From NCBI GenBank assembly GCA_963709355.1, contig CAVPVY010000005.1:2833451-2897450 (forward strand): a stretch of DNA of 64,000 nucleotides, in the 5' to 3' direction. Below are positions 55,549 to 64,000 of this stretch, piece by piece (position 1 is the stretch's first letter; each line of letters begins with the position of its first letter). The position numbers and the translations under genes were made by a program. This stretch comes from PLOWO2-12-38-17 sp963709355 (lineage in GTDB: Bacteria > Planctomycetota > Brocadiia > Brocadiales > Brocadiaceae). The notes below the pieces were generated by a model. The model had not been told where the DNA came from. It was given only the letters and a program-made list of their open reading frames with translations, and searched no databases.

Positions 55549-57261
55549 TTATACCTCCTGTGTAATCTGCTGCGTGAGAACATCTAAATTGAAAGGCCTG
55601 CCATCAAACTTTAATATTGATTTATGTACTTGTATACCTGTTTCCCGTCTTAACAATCTGGCAAGCTGGGCGCCGGCATTATTCTCCACAGAGATAATTT
55701 TTTTAGCATCCTTCAGCAGCCCGCTCATTTCTGCAGAGGGAAAAGGCCAGACCTGTGGCAGATGAATAAAACCTGTTTTTTTATCAACAATCGACTCCTT
55801 CGCTTCCTTTAATACGCCAAAGGTAGAACCGAAACCGACAAGAACAATATCCGCCCCCTTTACATCGAATGCCTTAGGTATTTCAATCTCTTGTGAAAGA
55901 CCGTGCATCTTTTTATAAAATCTCTTTTCAACCATCATGGTGCGCACCTGAGCATCTTCTGATACGTGGCCATCTTCTGTATGTTCATGACTGTCGGCAT
56001 AGATAACATCCCTTATCCATGAAGGTATAGCAAGAGGCGATACCCCTGAATCAGTAAATTGATATCGTTTGTAATTCTGTATCTTTTCTGAATCCTTCTT
56101 TGATATAATGTGTCGTTGTATTTTTACGTTATTTAAATCAAACATATCAATGTTTCGGTAAGAATCTGCAAGATACTGATCCGTCAATATCAATACAGGT
56201 ATCTGGAATTTTTCCGCAATATCAAATGCCTTAATCGTTAAAAAGAACGCCTCTTCTAAAGTACCAGGAGACAAAATCGCCTTTGCAAATTCACCATGAC
56301 CTGCGTGCAGCAGAAATTCCAGATCTGCCTGTTCTGTCCGTGTGGGTAAACCCGTCGCAGGGGCTGGCCTCTGAGCATCCACAACGACGCAGGGGGTCTC
56401 TGAAATGGCGGCAAGACTTACGCCTTCTCCCATGAGCGCAAATCCACCGCCTGATGTGCCGGTCATTGAACGAACGCCGGCAAAAGATGCCCCGATTATC
56501 ATGTTGATGGCTGCAATCTCATCCTCTGCCTGTTCAACAACTATATTAAATTGTTTCGCATAATGGGCCATCACATTCATAATGCTTGTGGAAGGCGACA
56601 TCGGATAAGCTGAATAAAATTTACATCCGGCGGCAATTGCACCTAACGCAATTGCCTCGTTGCCATTCATCAGGAGCGTCTCTTTGCGCTCGCCCCGTCT
56701 TATCTTAAATAAGTCTTGTTTAAAATTATTTTTTGCAAAATCGTATCCTGCTTGAGCCGCATCTACATTCTTCTTTATTACATCCTCTTTCTTATCAGCA
56801 AACTCAGCCTTCAATACTTCATTTACAGAACTGAACTCTATTCCAGCCAACCCCGTCAAAACCCCGCAGGAAATTGAATTAACAAATATCTCACTTCCCC
56901 CAATTTCTTCCGCCATAGCATACAGCGGCACATCGAAAAAGGTATGGTCTTCTTCTGTAATGTTAAATTTTTTCTTATCCAGAACAATTACCCCATGATC
57001 TGTCATTGCCCCTTTATAGAGGTCAACGCTTAACTTATCTAAAGCGACAACGATATCCGCCTCCTGGCGGAGGGTATAGATAGGACTATCAGAGATTCTC
57101 AATTGGAAAAAGTTATTACCGCCCCGTACCCGCGACATATAGTCCTGATTGGCAAAGATATAGAATCCATTATTCTTAAATATTTTGCATAAAAGCAATC
57201 CCATGGTCTGGATACCCTGACCTGCTTCGCCAGAAATCTTTATGGTGATTTCATCTGCCAT
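55549..57261 (-). CDS. 2-oxoacid:ferredoxin oxidoreductase, fused gamma-alpha subunit
   Basis: A 570-residue fusion. Residues 1-~185 are the gamma domain (ISGEAGQGIQTMGLLLCKIF, YMSRVRGGNNFFQLRIS). Residues ~195-570 are the alpha domain (MNGNEAIALGAIAAGCKFY, YPMSPSTSIMNVMAHY, EDEIAAINMIIGASFAG, MTGTSGGGFALMGE). This two-subunit KOR layout differs from the split-subunit enzyme at the left edge of the window. There is no ferredoxin domain, so an external ferredoxin takes the electrons. Confidence 0.94.
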   Translation of the reverse strand: MADEITIKISGEAGQGIQTMGLLLCKIFKNNGFYIFANQDYMSRVRGGNNFFQLRISDSPIYTLRQEADIVVALDKLSVDLYKGAMTDHGVIVLDKKKFNITEEDHTFFDVPLYAMAEEIGGSEIFVNSISCGVLTGLAGIEFSSVNEVLKAEFADKKEDVIKKNVDAAQAGYDFAKNNFKQDLFKIRRGERKETLLMNGNEAIALGAIAAGCKFYSAYPMSPSTSIMNVMAHYAKQFNIVVEQAEDEIAAINMIIGASFAGVRSMTGTSGGGFALMGEGVSLAAISETPCVVVDAQRPAPATGLPTRTEQADLEFLLHAGHGEFAKAILSPGTLEEAFFLTIKAFDIAEKFQIPVLILTDQYLADSYRNIDMFDLNNVKIQRHIISKKDSEKIQNYKRYQFTDSGVSPLAIPSWIRDVIYADSHEHTEDGHVSEDAQVRTMMVEKRFYKKMHGLSQEIEIPKAFDVKGADIVLVGFGSTFGVLKEAKESIVDKKTGFIHLPQVWPFPSAEMSGLLKDAKKIISVENNAGAQLARLLRRETGIQVHKSILKFDGRPFNLDVLTQQITQEV

Positions 57262-57320
57262 ATGTCACCTCGTCTTTTACACTAATGGTGTTTGTTACAA
57301 TAAACACATAACTTGATTGT

Positions 57321-57348
57321 ATATTATTATAAGGAATGACTTAGTCAA
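57321..57348 (-). promoter_or_regulatory. Candidate sigma-70-type promoter of the fused KOR operon
   Basis: On the minus strand TTGACT (57343-57348) and TAATAT (57321-57326) are separated by 16 nt, about 60 nt upstream of the start codon. The -35 overlaps an 11-bp perfect inverted repeat TGACTTAGTCA (57337-57347) that could be an operator. Hexamer matches are common in AT-rich DNA, so confidence is modest. Confidence 0.4.
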
Positions 57349-57561
57349 GGGAAAAATCTTGTTATTTAAACATCATTGGTAATGTTTCTTTCGCTTTTTA
57401 AACCATATTTTAATTAAAATAACCAGCAAGAATAGTTACACTATCAAACAAGTCTGTTTAGACATAAAAAAAAATTTGCTATGCATTTTGTGGTTGTCTT
57501 TTATAATAATCCACATGGTGTGTATGCAAAGAATAATCAAAACTGCAAAAAAGGGGATGAT

Positions 57562-58353
57562 ATGTTATTAAAGAAACGTGTGTGGGAAATAATGGAACAT
57601 GCTGAAGCAGGCGATAAGCCGAGTAAGGTATTCGATATTTTTATCCTTTCTCTTATCGTAATAAACATTGCAGCCGTCATGATCGGAACGGTTAAATCCA
57701 TTGAAAAGCAGTATTATATTATCCTTTATTACTTTGAGACATTTTCTGTCATTGTATTTACTATCGAATATCTATTGAGGGTCTGGTCGTGTGTCACTAA
57801 AAATGAGTATTCTAAAACATTTGTGGGAAGACTAAAATTTTTGTTCCGCCCCATGTCACTGGTGGATCTTTCTGCAATCCTTCCCTTTTATTTACCTTTT
57901 GTAAGTATAGATTTACGGTTTATTCGAATACTACGGCTCTTTCGTATTGTAAGAATTGTGAAAATTGGCAGGTATTATAAGTCCCTCAATCTTATGGTGA
58001 GAGTGCTTAAGTCAAGAAAGGAAGAGTTGGTTCTGAGTTCAGTTTTAATGATGTTTCTCCTGGTGATGTCGGCATCGTTTCTCTATTATGCAGAATATTA
58101 TGCCCAGCCGGAACTGTATTCAAGTATCCCGGCATCACTCTGGTGGGCAGTTACCACACTCACAACCCTGGGTTACGGAGACGTATACCCGGTAACCGCT
58201 TTGGGAAAGGTGCTTGCGTCTGTTATCGCTATCCTTGGTATAGGCATGTTTGCGCTGCCAACAGGTATTCTTGGTTCAGGATTTGTTGAAGAAATCCAAA
58301 AACGTGATTCGGAGAAACAAATATGCCCTCATTGTGGAAAGGAAATAAAATAA
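57562..58353 (+). CDS. Voltage-gated-type potassium channel
   Basis: A 263-residue six-helix channel. S4-like positively charged helix RFIRILRLFRIVRIVKIGR, pore helix and selectivity filter TTLTTLGYGDVYPVT, and a C-terminal ribbon-like ending CPHCGKEIK. The frame opens at 57481 but the ATG at 57562 follows AAGGGG and begins the usual MLLKKRVWEIMEHA cytoplasmic N-terminus. GYGD indicates K+ selectivity. A ClC gene follows in the same direction 63 nt on. Confidence 0.93.
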   Translation: MLLKKRVWEIMEHAEAGDKPSKVFDIFILSLIVINIAAVMIGTVKSIEKQYYIILYYFETFSVIVFTIEYLLRVWSCVTKNEYSKTFVGRLKFLFRPMSLVDLSAILPFYLPFVSIDLRFIRILRLFRIVRIVKIGRYYKSLNLMVRVLKSRKEELVLSSVLMMFLLVMSASFLYYAEYYAQPELYSSIPASLWWAVTTLTTLGYGDVYPVTALGKVLASVIAILGIGMFALPTGILGSGFVEEIQKRDSEKQICPHCGKEIK

Positions 58354-58416
58354 AACTATGCATAACTACATTAAAAGACAGCACGATAAATTATTTTCCG
58401 CCTTTTTATCGCCTCT

Positions 58417-59667
58417 ATGATTAGATTATCATCTATCTACTTCCTGAAATGGCTTTGTTTTGCCTTTTTGTCATCTGTTTTTGGAATAGTTATAACCTAT
58501 TCTTTTAGATATTTGTTGCTAAAAATCTATGACTTAATTCACCTTTCCGGAGTACCTTTCTACTCCTTCCCGTTACTTGCCGCCTTTCTTTGTAGTCTCG
58601 TTATTTATCGAATTTGTCCCACTTCGTCAGAAGAGGGAGTGATAGCATATGCTAAGGCAACCAATACGAATGGAATTTTATCGTTAAAAGCTTCCATATG
58701 TCATTTCTTCGCTGCTCTTTTTACCTTGGGACTCGGGGGCAGCGGTGGCTTAATCGGGCCGATGGTCAGGACAAATGCAGGCATAATGTCTGGTTTTGGA
58801 AACTTGTTTATGAGAATGGGATTTACCGAGGAAGACCGTAATACGATTGTTATCTGTGGCGCCTCGGCAATTCTTGCTGTTGCATTTCAGGCTCCTATCG
58901 GGGCGGGTCTCTTTGCAGTAGAAATACGAAAAAGGCTTACCATGCGCTATCTGGATATTTTCCCGTCGATCATATCTTCGTGCCTGTGCATTGCCCTTAT
59001 TCGATATTTAAAACTTCCTGCTCTTTTACCTTTTTATAGTGACAACAGTTATATCCCAGACCAGAATTTATCGTGGATCGTTCTTCTGGGTTTTATAACA
59101 GGATTTTATTCTCTTTTAATGATAAAATTTTATGGCTGGTTACAAAAGTACATGAGGCGCAGTTCCCTCCAGCTAAAAAGCATGATTGCCGGAACCTTGA
59201 TAGTAAGTATTCTGGGGTATTTGATAGACCAAGATCTTTTAGGGACTAGTTTCCCTTATTTCAAAAAACTGATCACAGGAGAAGGTTCCTGGCCGTTTGA
59301 AGGAATTTTTCATGGCAGACGATTATTCGCTGTGTTCATCTTCCTTGCCTTTTTTAAGGGGTTGACTAATTGTATAACCGTTGGTTCAGGACTTACGGCT
59401 GGATTTACAGGCCCGTCTGTCATTGTAGGCCTTTTTTTGGGTGCCGCTATGGCAAAGGCATTAAATATTGATGCTCACAGTGGTTCCTATTACGCTTTCC
59501 TGGCTGCCGGCATGAGCGGAGTTTTGTCCGGGACATTGGATGTTCCTCTTGCTGCTGCGGTAATGGGCGCCGAAATCTTTGGATCGGCTTATGCGCTTCC
59601 GACAATAATTTCCTCGCTGATAGCATTTCAGATAGCAAGAAAATCAACACTGCGTGAATTTCATTGA
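58417..59667 (+). CDS. ClC-family chloride channel/transporter
   Basis: A 416-residue membrane protein of the voltage-gated chloride channel family. LGLGGSGGLIGPMVRTNAGI matches the GSGxP-region signature and GLTAGFTGPSVIVGLFLG the second anion-coordinating GxFxP site (here GFTGP). IGAGLFAVEIRKRLTMRYL lies between. The position of the gating Glu in GREGP-type members is not glutamate here (GGLIGP), so it may behave as a channel rather than an antiporter. No CBS domains. Probably co-transcribed with the K+ channel. Confidence 0.88.
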   Translation: MIRLSSIYFLKWLCFAFLSSVFGIVITYSFRYLLLKIYDLIHLSGVPFYSFPLLAAFLCSLVIYRICPTSSEEGVIAYAKATNTNGILSLKASICHFFAALFTLGLGGSGGLIGPMVRTNAGIMSGFGNLFMRMGFTEEDRNTIVICGASAILAVAFQAPIGAGLFAVEIRKRLTMRYLDIFPSIISSCLCIALIRYLKLPALLPFYSDNSYIPDQNLSWIVLLGFITGFYSLLMIKFYGWLQKYMRRSSLQLKSMIAGTLIVSILGYLIDQDLLGTSFPYFKKLITGEGSWPFEGIFHGRRLFAVFIFLAFFKGLTNCITVGSGLTAGFTGPSVIVGLFLGAAMAKALNIDAHSGSYYAFLAAGMSGVLSGTLDVPLAAAVMGAEIFGSAYALPTIISSLIAFQIARKSTLREFH

Positions 59668-59809
59668 GTTTAAACGATATAGTTGTATGATGTATTATTA
59701 AATTGTTTTACCCATTTTTTATATATCGTATATTTCTACGACTACATCATAATCATCAATTATCCATATCTGTTAAACGTGATAATTAGTATGAATTATA
59801 GGCGATATT

Positions 59810-61070
59810 ATGGCAGAGCAAAAAACAGTACCACTTTGGCGATACATTGAATTAGAACAGTTTTCAAAGCCAAAAGAACCAACAAAGGAGACTATTCGCA
59901 AAGGAGTGTTTGGCTTTCTCAGAAAGCTGAGGCGCACACCAGCGGGCAGTCCGCCTGTCATGTCACTGTCAGACCTCAACATTGTGCCCCAACATATATT
60001 AGATAAAGTTGTATTGAAACCAGACTGGAATGAGGCATTTTCAGCGCTGAATGCGCTTTTGGATAATTGGGTAAAGACTGATCAATCTGACTTCTCTGCG
60101 CAAATTATTGTCGGCGCTCCATATAGCGGTACTTTACAAGTTGTGATACAATGGGCAATAATACAAAAGTGGCGTATCATTAACCCGCCGGACATAGATC
60201 AAATTTTGAAAGGCGGAAAAGACTGGCTGTCCCAACTGGATACCGATAAAAACATGCCGCTGGTGATTCCCTGTCTTGAACGGTTTTACTTGCGCCATCA
60301 CGATGGATTAACGTTGATCCGGCAATTGCTGGACTGGCTGTGGAACAATAAATGTCGCTGTTTGATTGGATGTGACAGTTGGGCGTGGACGTATCTGTGT
60401 AAGGCATTGCAAATTGATTCTCTATTCCCAAATCCATTCATTTTAGAAGCCTTTGACCATGAGCGCCTTCAACGCTGGTTTCAATCTTTGTCCCTCATCT
60501 CCGGAAAAGAATGTTTCGTTTTCCGCCAGACAGACAATGGCAAATTTGTGATACAACCAAAAAAACCTTTGGAGACTCCAGGCAACAAAGATATTCAAAC
60601 TGAGAAACAATTAACCAATATTAGTAAACCAGCTTCAGTAACAAATTTTTTGAACAATGTTGCATCGTGTAGTCGTGGAATTCCCGGAGTAGCTTGGGCT
60701 ATCTGGCGATATGGCTTGCGCCTGACACCGGATGAAGATGTTCTGAAGAAAGCCTTGGATGAAGTGGAGGCTGATCGTTGTTACACCATATGGGTGTCTC
60801 CATGGCCCCAGCTTAATTTACCAATTGTGCAGGACACTGCAAATCAGAAACTGCTATTTGTGCTGCATGCACTTTTACTCCATGCTATCATTACAGGTAC
60901 TCTCGCAGTTGTTGTCTATTCCTGATACCGAAGTTATACAGATTTTGCACCATCTGAAAAACGATGGGATACTTGATGTGGAACAAGGGATTTGGCGGGT
61001 GACACCACTCGGCTATCCTGCTGTGCGTAGATTTCTTGATAGTGAGGGATATCTTGTCGACATTATATAA
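59810..61070 (+). pseudogene. P-loop-like protein with C-terminal winged helix, frameshifted
   Basis: Two frames join into one ~419-residue protein. 59810-60925 gives a basic N-terminus, a core with IIVGAPYSGTLQVVIQWA (a Walker-A-like loop lacking the lysine), LPLVIPCLERFYLRHHDG-type Walker-B-like text, and CRGIPGVAWAIWRYGLRL. 60759-61070 gives VLSQLLSIPDTEVIQILHH and GIWRVTPLGYPAVRRFL, a winged helix. Removing one G at 60896-60897 fuses the frames (HAIITVLSQLL). Ends 9 nt before mscS, so the pair is an operon. Related to AAA/STAND-like ATPases at best; function unknown. Confidence 0.7.
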
Positions 61071-61079
61071 GGAGACACT

Positions 61080-61894
61080 ATGATAGAAGATACAAGCATA
61101 ACCCAGGTCTTTCAGGGCTTTAACAAAACCAATATTGCATACATTGCTATTATAATTGCCGCATACTGGTTGCTTACTAAGCTCATTGAGCGATTGTTTT
61201 TCTGGCTCGAAGGAAGACTATCCGGACGTTTTCGCTTATATATTTTACCATCGATGCCAGTATTGCGGTTGTTTTTTTTAATCTTGGCAATTATGATAAT
61301 TATTCCACTCGTCATCAAACCAACGTTCCAAAACCTGGTAGCTATTCTTGGCGTTGCTGGTTTGGCATTAGGGTTTGCGTTTAAGGACTATATAAGCAGT
61401 ATTATTGCCGGTATAGCAGTCATTTATGAGCGCTGTTATCGTCCCGGCGACTGGGTGAAGATTGATGACGCCTATGGTGAAATTAAATCGTGGGGATTAA
61501 GAACACTGAAGCTGGTGACGCCAGACGACACTATTGTTACCATTCCCCACACCAAAATATGGAATACCAATATTTACAACGCCAATGATGGCAAACGGGA
61601 ATTTCTCTGTGTAGCTGATTTTTACTTCCATCCAAATCACGATGCGGCACAGGTGCGGCAAAAGTTGTACGACGTAGCGCTTACCAGTTCATATATAAAT
61701 CTCGAGCGCCCTGTCATTGTCGTTGTTGCTGAAAAGCCATGGGGAGCCATTATCGTCTTAAGGCTTATCCTATCGACGGCCGAGATCAATTTCAATTTAT
61801 AAGTGACTTAACAGTGAGGGGAAAGATCGCACTGTCAAAAATGGATGTTAAAGCAATAATTTTACCCGTAGCAGTCAAAGACAATTATAACTAA
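61080..61894 (+). pseudogene. MscS-family mechanosensitive channel, C-terminal frameshift
   Basis: The open frame (61080-61802) has three membrane helices and the MscS pore and beta domain: NLVAILGVAGLALGFAFKDY, AGIAVIYERCYRPGDWVKI, LRTLKLVTPDDTIVTIPHT. At 61741-61744 a GGGG run is one base short: with GGGGG the frame continues SHYRLKAYPIDGRDQFQF and KIALSKMDVKAIILPV to a stop at 61894. The existing frame replaces this with a short unrelated tail. A truncated channel may still work, since the pore is intact. Ribosome binding site AAGGAG is good. The error may be technical. Confidence 0.82.
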
Positions 61895-62091
61895 TGAGTG
61901 AAAAAGCAATTTCTTATACTGTAATTCACGCTATACGGTGTTTGAGATACGGTATTATTCCACAAAATCATTGACGAATGGTCGTATTTGACCAAAAGTG
62001 AGCTAGGTTAATTAACCTCCGTAATTTCCACATGACAAAAAACCGGCCGTTGATTCTATAAAAACACAATATACGCTTAAGGAGTTTCAAC

Positions 62092-63300
62092 GTGAATTCA
62101 ATATGGCGTCTCATGTCTCTTGCAGGTTTGTACTATTTTTTGCAGGGAATGAGCGGCAACCCAGGACTCCATCGTCAGGCGCTTAACTTTTATCTTACCC
62201 AGCATTTAAGCTTCGGGGCGGCGGATTTTGCTTATTTTACGTTTCTCATAACGATTCCATGGATGGTTAAGCCGATATATGGAATTATCGCCGACAGCTT
62301 GCCGCTATTCGGTTACCAAATGAAAAGTTATTTTATTTTAGGAAGCCTTATTGCTTCGTTGTCTTACCTCATTATTTTCTGGTTTGGCTCTAGCACAGTA
62401 TCGTCGCTTTCCTTTTTGTTTATTTTGCCAGCAGTAGGAGTTGCGTCTTCAGATGTTCTTTGCGACAAATGGATGCTTGTCACTGGTAAACCTTTAAACA
62501 TCACAGACCGCATGCAGTCTGCGCAATGGTTTTCGATTTCCATCGCGGGAATTATTATCATGGTTGCGGGTGGATATATTGCACAATATATGTCGTTACG
62601 CCATGCTGTACTGCTTTCTTTACCGTTTGCCCTGATGATAATTCCCTTGACTATTTTTTCGTGGAAAGAAGAGCGGGTTGCTTCAGTCGGTCATGCCGCC
62701 AAGGAAGCAAAAGAGGGCTTAAGGCAAGCGGCAAAATCCAAAAAACTTTGGGCGTGTGCGGCATTTCTCTTTCTTTTCAACGCAATGCCACAGTTGGGTT
62801 CACCAGTTCTGTACATTTACGAAACCAACGTTTTAAGCTTCTCACAAGTATTGATCGGTTATCTTGATATGACAGCTAACGTTGGATTTATAATCGGAGT
62901 TGCACTGTATGGTCTGTTTTGTAAAAAGCTACCGGAAAAATTGATGCTGCGGCTTATTGTAGTAAGCGCCGTGCTCTCAGCAATCTGCTTCATTTTTTTT
63001 CGAGGCACTCTTAGCGCCTTTATAATATTTTTTGGATCATCCGTAATAGGCATTATTGCTTATATGGGTCCGCTTGTCATTGCGGCTAAGGCATGTCCTA
63101 AAAATGCCGAAGGCACAGTATTCGCGCTGCTTATGTCTGTTATCAATTTCGGGAAACAGGGTGGCAATATAATCGGTGGCTGGATTTATGAACCGTTTGG
63201 GTTTACCTGGCTCGTAGTATTTTCAACGATTTGCGTAGCCGCAACATGGTTTCTGCTGCCGTTGGTTAGTTTTGATGATAGCAGGAAAGAAGAAGTATAA
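62092..63300 (+). CDS. MFS / folate-biopterin transporter (FBT)-like permease
   Basis: A 402-residue permease with about 12 transmembrane helices. The opening FLQGMSGNPGLHRQALNFYL and FLITIPWMVKPIYGIIADSLPLFGY resemble the BT1/FBT family (folate and pterin transporters) within the MFS; SVINFGKQGGNIIGGWIYEP is another family-like stretch. The start is GTG at 62092 with AAGGAG 8 nt upstream. Substrate not determinable. Confidence 0.8.
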   Translation: MNSIWRLMSLAGLYYFLQGMSGNPGLHRQALNFYLTQHLSFGAADFAYFTFLITIPWMVKPIYGIIADSLPLFGYQMKSYFILGSLIASLSYLIIFWFGSSTVSSLSFLFILPAVGVASSDVLCDKWMLVTGKPLNITDRMQSAQWFSISIAGIIIMVAGGYIAQYMSLRHAVLLSLPFALMIIPLTIFSWKEERVASVGHAAKEAKEGLRQAAKSKKLWACAAFLFLFNAMPQLGSPVLYIYETNVLSFSQVLIGYLDMTANVGFIIGVALYGLFCKKLPEKLMLRLIVVSAVLSAICFIFFRGTLSAFIIFFGSSVIGIIAYMGPLVIAAKACPKNAEGTVFALLMSVINFGKQGGNIIGGWIYEPFGFTWLVVFSTICVAATWFLLPLVSFDDSRKEEV

Positions 63301-63404
63301 GAAGATTTGGACGGTGCAAACAACAAACCGACCGGAATGGAAATGGAGTAGTATAAAAATACTAGATAATATCCAGATTTATAAAGTGGTCTACGGGCTT
63401 TTTC

Positions 63405-63426
63405 AAAGGACAAAGCTCCTTTTTTC
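63405..63426 (+). terminator. Weak terminator candidate after the MFS gene
   Basis: A short stem AAAGGA-CAAAGC-TCCTTT followed by TTTC, about 105 nt after the MFS stop. Only six pairs, so it may be chance. Confidence 0.3.
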
Positions 63427-63478
63427 TATTGTATGTCATTGGGGAAGATATAATCACAATATAAAATGTAAATAAAGA

Positions 63479-64000
63479 TCATTTTTTCCGCCTTCTTCTT
63501 ATCCATTTATCAATTTCAACCGCAATGACAATGGTTATTGTTAATGCACATATCTCTTTCCACTCTTTTGCTGTAAGCGGCACTGTCCTGAATATCCATT
63601 GAAGAACTGGTACATATAACACCGCCAGGTGAGCAAAAAATGCAGCCAGCATACTAGAAAATAAAAAGGGATTAGATAATGGGTTCATCTTGAAGATGGA
63701 CTGCGTTTCAGAGCGGCAATTGAGTGCCTGATAAAACTGAAAAAATACCATAGTAGTAAGTGCTACGGTGCGTGCCTGTTCCAAGGAAACACCAGAATTA
63801 AGATTTAGTATAAATATGAAAACAGTTCCTGCTGCCATAACGATTCCCATAAGAAAAGTCCTCTGTACCATAAGACCAGCCAGAATACCTTCTTTCGGTG
63901 GTCTTGGCAGCCTGCGCAAAACGCCTTTCTCCGCTGGCTCGAACGCTAGGGCGAACTCTTGCAACCCATTTGTCACAAGGTTCAGCCAGAGTATTTGCGC
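63479..64000 (-). CDS. Cation-transporting P-type ATPase, C-terminal part (partial, runs off the right edge)
   Basis: The minus strand is open from the window edge to a stop at 63479. It begins AQILWLNLVTNGLQEFALA, the transmembrane helix 6 motif (usually NLVTDG or NLVTNGLQ) of P2/P3 cation ATPases. FEPAEKGVLRRLPRPPKEGI and four further helices to the C-terminus follow (residues ending DKWIRRRRKK). The phosphorylation and nucleotide domains lie beyond the window. Ca2+-, Na+- or H+-type cannot be told from this piece. Confidence 0.88.
   Translation of the reverse strand, partial: AQILWLNLVTNGLQEFALAFEPAEKGVLRRLPRPPKEGILAGLMVQRTFLMGIVMAAGTVFIFILNLNSGVSLEQARTVALTTMVFFQFYQALNCRSETQSIFKMNPLSNPFLFSSMLAAFFAHLAVLYVPVLQWIFRTVPLTAKEWKEICALTITIVIAVEIDKWIRRRRKK

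Overview
The window comes from an AT-rich bacterium with a Gram-negative (LPS-type) envelope. The combination of tandem formate/nitrite (FNT) transporters, an N-type (second) ATP synthase operon, several ferredoxin-dependent 2-oxoacid oxidoreductases, lipid A/LPS genes (lpxB, lptD) and large secreted repeat proteins fits an anammox planctomycete of the Brocadia/Kuenenia/Jettenia type. This assignment is an inference: no 16S or hydrazine gene lies in the window.

Layout. From 1 to 11.1 kb, a tight minus-strand run reads degT-lptD-coaD-ymdB-xseA-xseB-dxs-nadK-ferredoxin-korA (korA leaves the left edge). It mixes envelope, CoA, isoprenoid, NADP and ferredoxin metabolism. At 11.6-15.3 kb lie an ATP-dependent dehydratase/reductase module (an HgdC-like activase fused to an HgdB-like domain, plus a separate HgdB-like subunit) and a short haem-copper-oxidase-like protein. 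At 15.5-24.6 kb come a small HExxH protein, recJ, a flippase-like membrane protein, a decayed IS1595 element, uvrA and comM. At 24.6-28.7 kb is an anion-transport island: an ScdA_N/DUF542 protein divergent from a TDT-family channel and two FNT transporters, closed by a strong terminator. At 28.8-36.3 kb are lpxB, a CDF metal transporter, a broken SBBP-type gene, an 855-residue secreted repeat protein and an RmlD-like reductase.

At 36.4-37.3 kb an intact IS1595 element with a perfect 8-bp target duplication sits in a decayed beta-propeller-like gene. At 37.9-43.0 kb is a cation-handling group (NhaD/ArsB permease, CBS protein, coiled-coil secreted protein, DUF2062 protein with a decayed second copy, MgtE). 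At 43.2-47.5 kb are carbohydrate and compatible-solute genes: a multiply broken glucosyl-3-phosphoglycerate synthase/phosphatase fusion, a TreT-like trehalose synthase and galT. At 47.5-54.2 kb is the complete N-ATPase operon atpDCQRBEFAG; atpQ carries a one-base frameshift. At 54.3-57.3 kb are rubredoxin and a second 2-oxoacid:ferredoxin oxidoreductase. At 57.5-64 kb are a Kv-like channel, a ClC channel, a P-loop-like protein paired with an MscS channel (both with single-base frameshifts), an MFS/FBT transporter and the end of a P-type ATPase.

How it fits together: ferredoxin-linked oxoacid oxidoreductases and rubredoxin belong to low-potential electron metabolism. The N-ATPase, NhaD-type permease, MgtE, K+ and Cl- channels, MscS and solute genes point to ion and osmotic homeostasis. 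The TDT/FNT island probably moves nitrite, formate or similar small anions. I saw no tRNA, rRNA or CRISPR array. Several single-base lesions (atpQ, the P-loop-like gene, mscS) could be real mutations or assembly errors and should be checked against reads.
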